A stretch of 64,000 nucleotides of DNA from Chamaecrista fasciculata (GCA_003254925.1 QANZ01051348.1:52610-116609); one strand, 5' to 3'. Shown: positions 11,143-23,804, counted from the stretch's first letter. Program-made: numbers and translations. The notes: a model not told the origin generated them from the letters alone.

Positions 11143-11480
11143 ACTCCCATTACCGCCGGCGAGCCCTCCGTCACCGACAACAACAACAACACTGACACCT
11201 GCAACATCTACTCCCTCGATTCTCACGATACTCTTCTCGTCTCCGTTCAGTGCACTGTGCCACCGAAGCGGTCTCATTCCGCCGCGAAGCTTCTGATCGG
11301 TGACCGAATCATGCCCAAACGGATTGTGATTTTCGATTCGATTCGAGTTCTAAATTATCGCGGTCGGTTGTCGTCGGACGAGGCGTTTGCGTTCAAGCTG
11401 GAGAGAAATTGGTGAAGGTTTTGGAGTATTATCCATCTGGGAGTGTCGTGGATGGGTTGAGTGTTGCGCTTTTGGGATGA
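11143..11480 (+). pseudogene. Captured fragment of a proteasome-assembly-chaperone-like gene
   Basis: A GC-richer stretch reads CNIYSLDSHDTLLVSVQ, then RSHSAAKLLIGDRIMPKR, IVIFDSI, YRGRLSSDEAFAFKLE, and in another frame EYYPSGSVVDGLSVALL. From memory this is the middle of plant PAC1-like (PSMG1-like) proteasome assembly chaperones, which pair with a partner to build the 20S alpha ring. There is no start codon in frame, the frame shifts near 11410 and stops follow, so it cannot make the protein. It lies wholly inside the inverted-repeat element. Confidence 0.55.
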
Positions 11481-11570
11481 TGCCAATATTAGAGGGTTTT
11501 GTGTTTCAGAACTATTTGATTTTTATATTAGAGTATTGGGTGAAATTTCATAATGAGATCGATATGAATG

Positions 11571-11697
11571 CAGATCAGGAATAGTATTTGATTTTGTATT
11601 TAAATTTCATAGTGGAAACAACAGAAGAAACACAAGGAGGATCTGAGTTGTCCTTGAAAGAGAGAGGCGATTCAGGAATAGGATTTTGATCCGCCAT
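11571..11697 (-). pseudogene. Captured first-exon-like piece of an unknown gene
   Basis: On the minus strand an ATG at 11695-11697 opens a short frame MADQNPIPESPLSFKDNSD.., rich in Pro and Ser, about 40 codons, preceded by a leader-like pyrimidine-rich stretch (11700-11815). I do not recognise the gene. It points toward the other captured piece and both are between the arms. Confidence 0.4.
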
Positions 11698-12146
11698 GAA
11701 TGAATGCAGATTGAGTTAGGAAATTGCAGAAAGTGGCTTGGCTTTCATTAGAGTGAGGACGGAGGACTGAGAAAGACGAAAGGGTGATTTTACAAAGAGA
11801 GAGTGGGAATAGATAGTGAAGGGTGAAATTTCAGTTGTTACCATCAAACTTTTCTTTTTTTTCGTCAAAGTCCTTCTCTCATATAAATAGAAGTCAAACG
11901 CATAAAAATTAATAGTTAGGGTCTTAAAATAGTGTTTTAGCCAAAATTTCCGTTAAATTTTGGACGGAAATATACCTCAGGACCCTTTTTGTTAACGAAG
12001 CAAACCACAGGACCCTATTTGACACTTTTTAAACCACAGGGACCCTATATGAAAATGGGCCAAACTACAAGGCCCTTTTCTGTAATTTACCTATATAATT
12101 TTCAACTTTACTATAATCCCCACTTACGCCAAGCCCATAGTATATC

Positions 12147-12154
12147 TATATAAA
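12147..12154 (+). promoter_or_regulatory. TATA box of the BAG gene
   Basis: TATATAAA lies 131 bp upstream of the ATG at 12285, with C-rich sequence after it where transcription would start. The mobile element at 10771-12091 ends just upstream. Confidence 0.65.
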
Positions 12155-12284
12155 GCCCCCACACACCAAACATAGTGTCGGCAGATGAATTGAATGCAGT
12201 TTCTTCTTCCACTAACGCCTTAATAGCTTAGAGACATTTTTCTTTCTCTGTTTTTTCCCGGGAAAATCGAGTTCGAAATTCATA

Positions 12285-14757
12285 ATGAAAATGATGATAA
12301 GGAAGAAAGTCACCGCCGCGTACGGCGGCGGGCGGAGAAGTGGAACTAATAATAATACAGTAGTGACTAGCAGCACCGTGAAGGATGATTCTACAGAGTG
12401 GGAAATGAGGCCCGGAGGAATGTTAGTGCAGAAGAGAACCGAGAAACAAGAAGCTCCGGTGGTGCCGAATTTGCGACTACGGATCGCGTACGGTGCTCTC
12501 CGATATGAGATCTCCGTCAGTTCCATGGCCACTTTCGGTAAGATAGATATATATTGGCCGGATCTGGAATCGTATTGTTTTGTTAGTTAGATATCGTGAT
12601 TTGTGTGTGTGTGGATTTTCTGTTTGGTTGCTGAGAAAATCGGTTTAGGTCAGGGAAAATGTGTGAATGAATGAATGAGTGCGTTGTTGATTGCTCTGTT
12701 GCAAGTTAGTTTGGTGAAATGAAATTCAAAACTACCATCATTGCTGGTGCTTACGTGCCCAAGTAACAATGCATGTATTATTATACTATTTTAATTTTAA
12801 TTTTTATATAAAATATTTTCAATGATCATGCTTCAATTTTAAAGTTAAAATAGTTTTCAATTAGCAACTCGAATTCTTGAAATGTTACTATTTATTCTAT
12901 TTTGACAAAAATATTCTCGGTACTTTTAAATATGAGATTATTTTCAGTTGTATTTTCAAAGTTTTTTTTGTTGTCAATTGTAAACTTAAAATATGAGATT
13001 AGTTTCAGTTATATTGCCAAAGTGTTTTTGAGTCAATTATACTTCAATCTTTTTTTTTTGTCAATTGTACCCTAAATCAAAGAGTATTTGGAGGTACAAT
13101 TGACTCAATGTGAAAGATTGGAGGTATAATTCACTAGAAAAAAAACTTGAGATATAATTGAAAATGACTACATATTTTGAGGGTACTAATAATAATTTTG
13201 CCTTCCAAGTATGATATGAGTTTCAGTTATAATTTTAAGGCTAAAGTGCACTTTTGGTCTCATAATTTTTGAAAACGTCCCACCGTTGGTCCCAAGTTTA
13301 TTTCCATCAATTTTCTGCCGTTAAAGATGATTTGACAGACTGATGAGTTGAATGATGACATGAAAAATATGAGTGAAGTGGATTTAATGGTGAGATGTTT
13401 TCAAAAGTTATGGGACCAAAATTGCAACAAAAAAAGTTATGGAACCAAATTGAGACCTTTGCCAAAGTTATGGGACCAAATGCACTTTAGTTTGGAGGTA
13501 GTTTTGGCTGTATTTTGAATTAGAATGTTATTTTGGGTCCCAATTATATTAAAGTAGCTAAGTGGAGATTATTATATTCAGGGGAGGTGAAGAAGATGCT
13601 AAAAGAGGAGACAGGGCTAGAGGCAGGAGAACAGAGGCTTGTATTTGGAGGGAAAGAGAGAGAGAATGGAGAGTATGTGGATATGTGTGGAGTGAAAGAC
13701 CGATCAAAAGTGGTTCTAATTCAAGACCCTTCCAGCATTGAACGACGCTTCATTGAGATGCGTAGGAATGCTAAGATCCAAAACGCACGTCGTTCCATCT
13801 CTGACGTTGCCACAGAACTTGACAAGCTGTCCGACCAGGTAACTAACCACTAACCACTCACTAATCATCACAACATGTAACAATTTTATAGCAATATATA
13901 TATAGGGGCAAAACTTCATTTTGGTCCTCAACTAAAGGTGAGTTTTGTTTTGGTCCTAAAGTTTTCTTTTTTGTTCTACCATTAGATCAAAATGTGATTT
14001 CGTTTAATTTTTATTGTTATTTCTTGCCTTAACTCTTGAGATTAACTATTTTTCTCTTATATGAGTGTTATAATAAATGAGTTAGTAAAGAAAAAAAAGA
14101 AGAAAATCATTGTTCTTTATCAAGATACAATTGTGATTGATTTTTCTTTTTAATAATGATGATTTTTTTCTCTCTATCAACTCACTTATTAAAATAGGTA
14201 GAAAAGAGAAATCATAATTCAGAGATAACGACAAAAAGTCGACCAACTACATTTTAGACTAATGGTAGAATAAATAAGAAAGTTTGAGAGATCAAAATGA
14301 GATTTGACCATATAAATTTATATATGGGTCAAAGTGCAAATTTAGTCTCATATCCTTTGTTGAGTTCCCAATTTGGTCCTATATCATTTTTTGTTGCACT
14401 TTTGGTTCCATATCTTTGCAAAATGTCCCAATTTGGTCCTATATTATTTTTTATCTCATATCTTTTTATCAAGTTGCAGAATTGGTCCCATATTTTTGAA
14501 AAAGGACCAACCTTTAGTCGATCCTTTTGTAAAGATATGAAACTACTTCTGCAACTGACACAAAAATATATGACCAATTCTGCAATTGACCCAAGGATAT
14601 GAGACCAAATCTGCAACCAAAAAAGATATGGGACTAAATTGGGAATGTCACTCAAAGATATGAGACCAAAAGTACAAAAAAAAAAAATATAGGACCAAAT
14701 TGGGAACTCAACAAAAGATATGGGACCAAATTTACACTTTGAACTTTTATTTATATA

Positions 14758-14790
<33 letters not shown>

Positions 14791-15598
14791 TCATATAAAA
14801 ACCAAACAGTATTTGTTGATTTTGGAGACGCAGAGGATCTGTGATATATAGGCACAGATTCAGATGCTTATTGACTGACCATCTTGACCACACTGAAAGT
14901 GTCAGGGAATCTGATTTTTTCTTGTGAAGGCAGAGACTGGCCTTTTCTCAATTATCTCTTTGCTATACATTTCTTTGCATGGCTTTGGTTACTAAGAAAT
15001 TTTAGTAAAATTAATGCTCTTTATTTTAATCCATTTATTGCACTTGCAATCATGTGAGCAATTGTATGATTTAACATGATGGTTTCATTTGCCAATTCAA
15101 TAATCACATTCTTTTAATGTAAATGGAGGAGGGCATGATGAAATTTTCTCTTTCTTAGGTCTCTGCAATTGAAAAGTCTATTTCTAATGGAGTCAAGGTA
15201 CCAGAACTTCAGATCACAACACTAATTGAGATGCTTATGAGACAAGCAATCAAACTAGAAAGCATTTCAGCAGAAGGAGATGCTTCTGCACAGAAAAACT
15301 TGCAGGTAATAGCCACCATCATCATCATATTGATCCTGCATCTCCATTGAAAATCTATAATAAGCTTCTCTATATAGTTCAAGGACCAAAATAGAATTTT
15401 GACCTGAAAATTTCTCCATCAACATTACCCATAGCTGAATTTGATGCATGGTTGCATTTTCAGGGCAAGAGAGTACAGAAATGTGTAGAAACCCTTGATG
15501 TACTGAAGATATCTAATGCCAGAATAAAGCCTGTTGTGGTCACTACTAAGTGGGAAACCTTTGATCCTAGTACCACCCAATGGGAATTATTTGATTGA
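12285..15598 (+). CDS. BAG-family molecular chaperone regulator (BAG1-4 type)
   Basis: Four exons: 12285-12537, 13582-13838, 15159-15305, 15464-15598. They join in frame to 263 residues, close to Arabidopsis BAG4 (269). The order is a low-complexity N-terminus, the plant signature MRPGGMLVQKR (residues 41-51), a ubiquitin-like fold (about 62-133, with EQRLVFGGKERENGEY), and a BAG domain (about 140-235, from ERRFIEMRRNAKIQ to GKRVQKCVETLDVLK). It ends in the conserved VVVTTKWETFDP..QWELFD. In this family the BAG helices bind the Hsp70 ATPase domain and release nucleotide, and members link to stress tolerance and ion-channel control. A TATA box precedes it. Introns 1 and 2 hold three palindromic MITEs. 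Confidence 0.93.
13239..13490. mobile_element. Palindromic MITE in BAG intron 1 (GGTCAAAGTGCACTTTTGG family)
   Basis: The left end ggctaaagtgcacttttgg pairs with the right end ccaaatgcactttag. At 252 bp it is shorter than its relatives. No clear duplication remains. Confidence 0.65.
13905..14310. mobile_element. Palindromic MITE-like repeat in BAG intron 2
   Basis: The left ggggcaaaacttcattttgg pairs loosely with the right tcaaaatgagatttgacc. The ends resemble but are not the same as the neighbouring family at 14327. The core is AT-rich. Confidence 0.5.
14327..14743. mobile_element. Palindromic MITE in BAG intron 2 (GGTCAAAGTGCACTTTTGG family)
   Basis: ggtcaaagtgcaaatttag at the left and caaatttacactttgaac at the right, with an inverted body of 'tttggtcccatatctttg' phrases. 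It is followed by a TA/GTAT microsatellite (14751-14790). Confidence 0.75.
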
Positions 15599-17100
15599 TG
15601 CATAATGACCTCTCCCTCTTAATTTTCTGTCTCCTCATGAATTATCCCTCTCATGTTAGAATAATTAACATGATAATGTCACATGAAAAAATAAAAGAAA
15701 AAAAAAACAGAGACAAATGAATGAGAATTCTTATTCAAAATAAGTATGTGCCTGTTTCTTTTCCTCATATGATGAAGATACTGCCTTTTTCTCTCCTTTT
15801 ATTTTTCTTTGCTTGTATGTAGTCAGCTCAAAAGAGTGTTAAAAACTGAAAAAAGCTATATATAATACTTACTTAAAACAACAATAAATTTTGTTGTGAT
15901 TATATATATGAAGCTGGACTTTTTGTCCATCATGTACTTTATAAATCCTCAAATTAAAATACGTTCTAGTGGTAGGTGAAGATGTGAATATATATGTTCC
16001 TTTTTTTCCTTTTTCAAAACGATGGTGAGTGTTTCACCCATAGTTAATGATTGGGCCATCACAGGCAATGTATATTACATCATGTATGTATTTTTTTATT
16101 GTGAGTGACAAAAATGGCACAAAATAGGTTCCACTTTGTGTGTGAGATGTAATTGTTACTTTACTATTAAATGTTCTATTTTCTTGCTACTTCACTATTG
16201 TTTATTTGTGCTGATTTTAAAATAAACGAAAGTGATTAGAGTGAATATGAATCTTGTTATGATGGAGATAACTCGTGTTCTTATATTGAATTTTGAGTCT
16301 GTTTGTCTACCTCTCCTCTAAAATAATAATATCATGTTATAATTTTTTTTTTTTTATGTAAAAACATAGGAAGGAGAAAAGAGCATAGTTTTTACAAAAT
16401 TTGTGGATTCGACATATCGACTTTGTAAATACTAAACTAATTAAATATATTCCAAATCGCCAAGATATTTATAAATGATCAATAAATAAAAAAAGTTATT
16501 TTATTTAAAATCTATATCCTATACTATACTATTAATATATGTCTCAGGATCTTGGTCAAAAATAAAAGTTCATCACAAATAAGGTTATAGGACTTGTTAA
16601 AAGTAACTTATAATTCTAATCTTGTCGCATTTGAATATAAAATAAGATATATATGATTAACTTTACTTGTTTTATCGTGAAATGAGCGATCTACTTTCAA
16701 GATCGATTTGACCTCATTTGTTGACGTCCGTAACTAAAAGAGAAAGTATTATTTGAGAAAAATACGTAACTCTGAACTCGTCACATTCGAGCTTGAAACT
16801 AGAGAAATATGATCATATTTAATAGTTTGAGATCAAAATGAAACATTTTGCTAATATTTAAGACTAATTTGAACAATTTGAAATATAAAAGACCAAAATA
16901 ACATTAAAACATATATTTAGGATCAAAATAACCCTTAGCCTATCAAATTATGATAATACACTTTTCATATTTTAATGTTATTAATTAGAACGCTTAGGCT
17001 GTTGGGCAGTTGGGCCCATAATTAATTGTCCAGTATGTAATTCCACAAAAAAACAAAAGAAAGAAAAAAAAACATTTAAGAAAATGGAAATTCAAATTTA
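15599..17100. other. BAG 3' region and intergenic DNA with a degenerate MITE
   Basis: After the BAG stop there is AT-rich DNA. At 16530-16945 lies a worn relative of the 2715-3249 MITE (phrases gacttgttaaaagtaac, gagcttgaaac, aggatcaaaataaccctt). No gene is seen. Confidence 0.5.
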
Positions 17101-17108
17101 CCCGCCAA

Positions 17109-17149
17109 CGGCGAAAAAAATTAGCGCGTGAGCATCAAAAAATTCGCGC
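17109..17149 (+). promoter_or_regulatory. Two E2F-like sites in the BRCA1 promoter
   Basis: cggcgaaa at 17109-17116 (inverse TTTCGCCG) and ATTCGCGC at 17142-17149 both fit the E2F consensus WTTSSCSS. They lie 200-240 bp before the BRCA1 ATG. Plant BRCA1 is known to be S-phase and damage regulated, so the match makes sense; it is not proof of binding. Confidence 0.55.
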
Positions 17150-17348
17150 TTGTTAATTAGAATTCAAAATTGGCTTCGGAATCTAAAATCCCAAATTTCA
17201 TTTCACCCATCACTTCATACTCGTGATCGTTCTGGTTTGTTCTAGCTCATTCTCTATTCAATCGTCTATATCCTTTGGCCTTTTAATTCGATCATTCTTC
17301 GTCCTCTTTCTCTGTTTTCTCTCGATCGATTGCTTCCACATCGACAAA

Positions 17349-20300
17349 ATGAGTGATCCGTCTCATCTCGAGAAAATGGGCCGAGAACTCAAATGTCCCA
17401 TTTGGTATGTGATTCTCTCTTGTTTCTTCTATTATCTTCATCTGAAAAGTTTTGTATATACTTGGGGAGGGAATTTGAAGGTTTGCCTAATTACTTGTTC
17501 CATTCATTGTAACTATGATAGTTGCAATGCTGTAGTATACTATTAGGCAATACTATTAGGCAACATTTTGATCCTAGCTTCTTCAATAACTTCTGAAGAA
17601 CGAAGGAAAAGCTGTTAATCTCAAAGGGTTGAATTTTGAAATAGCTTTCTTCGGATATAATTGATTGATTTTCTGTATGTTGTATTATTGGCTATGCAGT
17701 TGGAGTTTACTGAATTCAGCGGTTTCCCTTACATGCAATCATGTGTTCTGCAAGTAAGTTGCTGCACAGACTTTATTGATGATGGGGTTTCCCTATTTTT
17801 AGCATCAATGATAATGAGCTTTATTTCTTTGCTTGGTTTCAGCTCATGTATTGTGAAATCAATGAAGTCAGGTTCTAGCTGCCCTGTATGTAAAGTACCC
17901 TTCCGGCGTAGAGGTAAGCTCCATGGTTTTACATAGAGATAATAATTGGCAGGCTTTCAGCCAAAATGATTATATCCTTGAATGATATAATATTCCTAGT
18001 AAAGGTGTTGACTCTGTGGCTAAATATGCACTCAAATTAATTATTTCTTACAAGATGTAATGAGTGTTCTTGTGATTAGTCAAACCGAACTGCCCCAGGA
18101 AAAAATGCTCATAGTATGCAGCAAGTATGTTGGGTAGTGTATTGGATCATCTAATCACTAAATTCTAAGATACTCGTTATTGTTTTTGACATGAGTTGCC
18201 TGTTAAGTTGAGCCAATATCAGAAGTTCTAAAGCAGACCAGTTGACTGCTTGTTAATGCTTATTTTTCTTTGTGACATTTTTACCAAGACTTGTTTAAGG
18301 GCATTGCCCTTCTGGAATCAAGCAGTGATGTTAAGATTCCATCAAAGAAAATCAAGCATTTCTTTGTGTATAGATCACCAGCCTGGTACAGGGGATCCAT
18401 AACCCTTTAATCAGTCTGACCTTTTTATAATGTTCATTCACCTTCCGTTTATGGTTACCTTTGTATTCCCTGTCTCAACATATTTGTATGATTTTGTTTC
18501 AATGAAAATAGACATGCCATTTTCTCGTTTTGTTGAGGTATAATCTGTTTTTAGGACATAGCTCAGAAGTCTCTATATGCAAGTTAAAAGTGATGGAAAC
18601 ATAATTACCAAATTTGTATGGGTCACTTTTCTATATGCTGCTGTTTCTTGGATATGAGTAATCGCTGGTTTAATGATGACCAATATATTTCTTTGTGTAG
18701 AGATTCGCCCAGCTCCCCACATGGATAACTTGGTGAGTATCTACAAAAGCATGGAAATTTCTTCAGGAATCAATATATTTGTCACCCAGAATATACCTAC
18801 TATTAAATTAGCAGGTAATGTGTTATCTCTGTTAGATACATTACTTCCTTTTCTCACCTGAATTGCATGTTGAGTAGCATATACATTTGTCTTCCTTTCA
18901 GTCAATGGAACTGTAAAGTTACGTGCCTTATTTATTGTTATTTTAACTTTTAGTCTTTTACCAACACTACTATCTTACAGATGAAGAAAAGCAATGTGAA
19001 TCTGGTGCCAAGTGTGTTGAGAAGGTTGACGGTGACACTCATCAAAATCAGTCAAAGACGAAAAGCACCCGCAAAAGAAATGGGTCGAGGAAAAAAGCTG
19101 AGATCAGCGTGAAGAGTTCTGGATCTGGCTCGATAAAACCTTCTTTTCCAACCAAAAAAAGGGTTCAGGTGCCACAAAGTCCTCTTTCAGAAACTCCCTT
19201 GAAGGATGCAAAGTTTGGAGCTTCTCTAACTGAAACTAACAAAGAAGGAACAAAAGAGGGTTCAGCCGCGTCAAATGGGAGGCCTCTCAGAAGTGAAAAA
19301 GAAGATGTATCTCTTTCACCTTTCTTTTGGTTGAGAGATGAAGAAGAGGGAGAGAAGTTAAGTCAGGGCACTATTGGGAATCCACTTGGTGATACTGATA
19401 CACCAACACCAACTCCTCCTTCATTCAGTGATCTCAAGGACTCCGATGATGAAAATCCTTTTACAGAGGCTCCACCAGTAAGTATAAGTATATTTACAAC
19501 TTTACTGTGTCGTCAGAAACTATGGATTTCTGGTAGAAGTTGCTCAACTTAAAAAATCAGCTTATTTGTTTGATCTATGAAACAATTGGCTTACTTGACC
19601 TTTTTGCAATTTTTTTGGGTGCTAAAACACATCAATTCTCCTCAACTTTATCCTCTAAATTTTGAAAAGTTGCAAAAGATTTAAACTTTTATTTTTTACA
19701 ATTTTTAAAGAGATTTCTATTGAAAAACTTATGTTTCTTTAGATTTTTGTTATTATTAATCATAACAATAGTTAACTTTAAATTTTAATTATTAACAGTG
19801 CAATAATAAAAAAAAGGATTTTTAACAAAAATTTAATGAAATGATTTTTTGTGCATACAATAAGATTTTTAATTGTTCACTAATCAAAATTTTTAGAATT
19901 TCTGCCCGAATGAGTAAAACCAAATAGAATTTTGTGCAATTTATCTTTTTGGTTTTGAACTTTAATTTGGTTCAATAGAAACTGACTATATCAGTTTAAT
20001 GGCTATCTTAGTATGGATCATAAGTTAATAATATTATTTCTCGTTATTGCCATGTAGGATGGGGAGCAGGATAAAGCCTTTGTTCATTTATTTGATAGCG
20101 AAATGTTTGAATGGACACAGAGGCCTTGCTCTCCTGAATTATATTCAAGCCCCCTCAAGATGCAGGTAATGACAATCTGTCGAACTAACAGTTTCCTTGA
20201 ACCTTATTTTGATGTTCTATCAATTTATTCTTATTAAAAATTAAAATGCATTTTCAGGTTGCTGATACTGGTGAAGTTCAGGAAACACAAGTTAAGGATT

Positions 20301-23300
20301 TTGTAGAAGACTCATTGGACATGGAAGCAAATCAGTTAAGTGCTAAGAATACAGACATTGAGAACTCGAAACAAGGAACTGGTTTGATCGATGTTTTTCC
20401 ACCTAATGTGGCTTATCCTGAAAAAAAGTCTAGAAAAAGAGGCAGGAAAGCAACAGGAAAAGCCCAAAAGGAGCAGATTGAGAAAGATGGAGACCTAAAT
20501 AACGGAACTAATGTTGATTTAGAGAGTTTATCAAAAGTCAATCAGCAGCAAACATGGGACAATAGGCACAACTCTTCAACTCTGGTAAAGACTAATAAGA
20601 GAGGTAAGAAGGTTTATTTCAGTACCAGTTCAGAGCCAGCACCTTGTACTGCTCTTGTTCTTCCCAATATCCCTAGAACTCTGAGTAATGGTGAAGCAAA
20701 GAGGGTGGCTGAATCACCTGCTTCACCATGTAAACAAGAACATGATCTAAAGCTGAAGTATTCAAGAAAAAGCCAGAGAAAAAGGTCTAGGAAAGAAGTG
20801 CTGGATAATGTACAGACCGTAGTTGAAGGGTCAACTCCAAAGCAAAACCAAAACGAGTCTTCAGACTGCACATTGTTCAACCAGAGTGTCCAGATAGATA
20901 TTAATGGAAAGGCCTCCAATAGCAGGCAAAGCGAAAGGAGTTTTTCCAGAAAATCCAAGTCTTGCAATAGCGAATCAACAAGCAGTAAAAAGTTGAAACA
21001 TTCCTCAGACTGCTTCTCCCTGCATACACATGTTGAAGAAACTCAACCTACTGAGAAGATCAATTGCAACCCTGATTTTGGGGGTTTGAATGATTCATCA
21101 AGAGAGGAACAACATTCTTTGAAAACCAAAGTAGCTTTACGGAAATGTCAGAACCATATCAAAAAGATCCAATGCTGTTTCTGTCTCTCATCAGAAGAAT
21201 CAGAGGTAAGAAACTTGTTTGCTTGTTCTCCATAACTACATGGTCTGGACTTACAATCTGTAACCCAAAATACAGGCTTCAGGCCAGATGGTGCATTACT
21301 ATAATGGCAAGCCTGTTACTGTGGATTATGAAGGAGGATCAAAAGTCATACATTCTCACAGGAACTGCACTGAATGGTAAGTAATTGTTACTCAAGTAAT
21401 ATGATTGTTTTTTGAAAAGGTGGCATGTGTTGTCGTAACTAAGCATCAAGTATGGATTTCTTGGTTTTGAGCCTGTGCTTATCCAGAAAAATGCATCTTC
21501 CCAGATCTTAATGTTGTGCCAATATGTAAATTGCGATTGCTCATTCTTCATGTAAATAAATATTCCTCTTTTACAGATTTGATGTTGTTAAGTTAGTTTA
21601 ATTATTTGTACTTTGAACTTGAACTTTGTGAATTTGATATGTTCACTGTAGTTAAAGACAGTATTTTAAATGTGCACAGGGCCCCCAATGTATATTTCGA
21701 AGATGATATTGCAATTAATCTTGAGGCTGAAATAAGTAGAAGCCGAAGAATAAAATGTAGTTTCTGTGGACTTAAGGGGGCAGCACTAGGTTGTTATGAA
21801 AAAAGTTGTCGCAGGAGCTTTCATGTTCCTTGTGCCAAGTGGACTTCTCAGTGTCGATGGGATATGGTAAGTTGTGAAAATCAAACAACATTTGAAAATT
21901 CATGCCCCTTAGTTAGGAAGAAGTTATCTAAACAGATACTTTTGTTTTGTTGATTCAGGATAACTTTGTTATGTTATGCCCTCTTCATTCTTCTTTGAAG
22001 TTGCCCTGTGAAAATTCAGTAACCCAAAACAGAACAACCAAGCACACTGCTAGAGAGTAAGCCAAAGGCCAGGACATTATTTTGATTTTGTTAGTAACCA
22101 TCATTTCCATCAATGTAATGTAAAATTTCATTTTTCTTCTGTTTATGCTTTTATCAGGCAATCAAATCAATGGAGTAAAGTTGCTGGCAAGCATGATAAA
22201 TGTGTTCAAAATCTGGCTGCTAATGGATTTAAGAAAATTGTTCTTTGTTGTTCGGCCCTATCCGGACAAGAGAGGGTAATACATTTGATTATGGCATCCA
22301 ATTGCTACTTTCCCTTTTTAATCAATCTAGTTTCTATTATGCTTACCGTGGTTGAAAACTGTAGGATGCTGTTTCTGAATTTGAAAGAGTAACCAAGGTT
22401 ACTGTTTTGAAGAAGTGGGATACAAGTGTTACCCATGTTATAGCATCGACAGATGAAAATGGAGCGTGCAAAAGAACTCTGAAAGTGCTACTGGGTATTC
22501 TTGAGGGGAAGTGGATTCTCAATGTGGAATGTAAGTCTTATTCTTACATGAAAGTTCTCTCTTTTTTATATTCTTTTCTTTTAAATCTTAATTAATGATT
22601 TAAATTTGTCTTTATTTTCTTTGTCTTTAATCCCTTTTGTTTGGTGGGGGCCTGGCACATATGGGGCCCTAAGCAGGGATCAAAGCTTCCTTGAAGGCAA
22701 AGGAACCTGTTAATGAGGACCAGTACGAAATTACTGTTGACATCCATGGAATCAAGGATGGTCCCTGTACTGGACGACTAAGAGTACTGAACAAGGTTGG
22801 TTTTACTTGTCTGGTGGCCATTATTTTTGAAAAAATGTGGAATTTCAACAATATAAGGAATGTGTGAAAGCTAAGGGGGGAAAAAAACTGAAGTTGTAGA
22901 CAGCTTTATTGTTGTCATTTCCATGTTAGAAAAACCATTTTAACTATAAAAATCCTTTTTGTTTTTGGTAGTAGAGTTTCTACAGACCAGAATCTGGTGC
23001 ACCAATGTCTGCCTTCAAATTGTCCTGGGAAGTTTAGGGAATGAATATTAGATTCAGGTAGTTTGTGTGAGAGGGTGCATGCTTAGGTTTTGGTAAGAGG
23101 ATAGGTGGAAATTGGAGCAATGGACTTGAAGGATAAGTATGATGTATATGCCTTTTAATATGTCCAATTTCCTTGTCAAATTTCACTAGGTTAAATCTCA
23201 TTCAAATTCTTTATAAAAACTTGATTAGCGTCATAAAGTTGTCAAGAATCAAGATGATTATTTTATGGGTAAGTGCCACATATTTTAAGGTTTGGTCAAT

Positions 23301-23804
23301 CTATACTGTAGACTCCAATCTATCAAGCGTTTGATCTAACTGTTTTAATTGAGTGTGATAGCCTAAGGTGGAGTTATTGAAATGTATATTAAATGACTGC
23401 TTGTGTGCTGATAAGTGAACTAATCTTTTGCGTTGACCAATGTTCTAATGCAGCAACCAAAGCTTTTTGATGGCTATAAGTTCTATTTTATGGGAGATTT
23501 TGTGCCATCATATAAGGGCTATTTACAGGACCTTGTCACAGCAGCTGGAGGGATAATTTTGCAAAGAAAACCAGTATGTAGTGACCAAAAGGCAATATCA
23601 TCTGATAGGCATCCATCCCAAACTCTCATTATTTACAGCCTCGAATTTCCTGATAAATTTGATCCCTCAGAGAAGGTCACAGTCCTCAGTCGAAGGCAAT
23701 ACAATGCAGAGGCTTTGGCCAGTTCAACTGGTTCAAAAGCAGCAAGTAATTCATGGATTTTGGATTCTATTTCAGCCTGCAAGTTGCAAAGCCTTGCTCA
23801 GTAA
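17349..23804 (+). CDS. BRCA1: BRCA1 homologue (RING, extended PHD, two BRCT)
   Basis: Fourteen exons: 17349-17404, 17700-17753, 17843-17913, 18701-18814, 18981-19477, 20058-20165, 20258-21205, 21276-21376, 21680-21866, 21959-22056, 22158-22275, 22365-22530, 22677-22795, 23454-23804. They join in frame to 995 residues (Arabidopsis 941). The N-terminus MSDPSHLEKMGRELKCPIC opens a C3HC4 RING (16-58, with CNHVFC and CPVCKVPF). A plant-conserved SLSPFFWLRDEE and DSEMFEWTQRPCSPE follow, then a long basic Ser/Lys region, an extended PHD (about 605-730, CFCLSSEESE..CGLKGAALGCY..FHVPCAKW) and tandem BRCT (about 757-995, THVIASTDENGACKRTLK, GKWIL). In plants it pairs with BARD1 as a nuclear ubiquitin ligase for homologous recombination repair. 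No broken site was seen. Confidence 0.96.

Larger units (their letters stand above)
10771..12091. mobile_element. 1.3-kb inverted-repeat element carrying two host-gene pieces (Pack-type)
   Basis: Two arms of about 270 bp (10771-11045 and 11818-12091) are near-perfect inverses; the tips are ggtaaattacaca and ctgtaatttacc. Between them lies sequence of gene-like composition in two convergent pieces (see separate entries). There is no transposase. A target duplication is not evident, so the superfamily is uncertain; long arms with captured host DNA are the habit of Pack-MULEs. The same ggtaaattacaca end with 'cctgtggtttgg' phrases recurs at 45782-46776. The right tip lies 56 bp from the BAG gene TATA box. 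Confidence 0.8.

Noticed and set aside
20614-20967. Minus-strand frame inside BRCA1 exon 7
   Set aside because: Shadow of the real exon, Leu-rich complement of a Ser/Lys-rich coding region.
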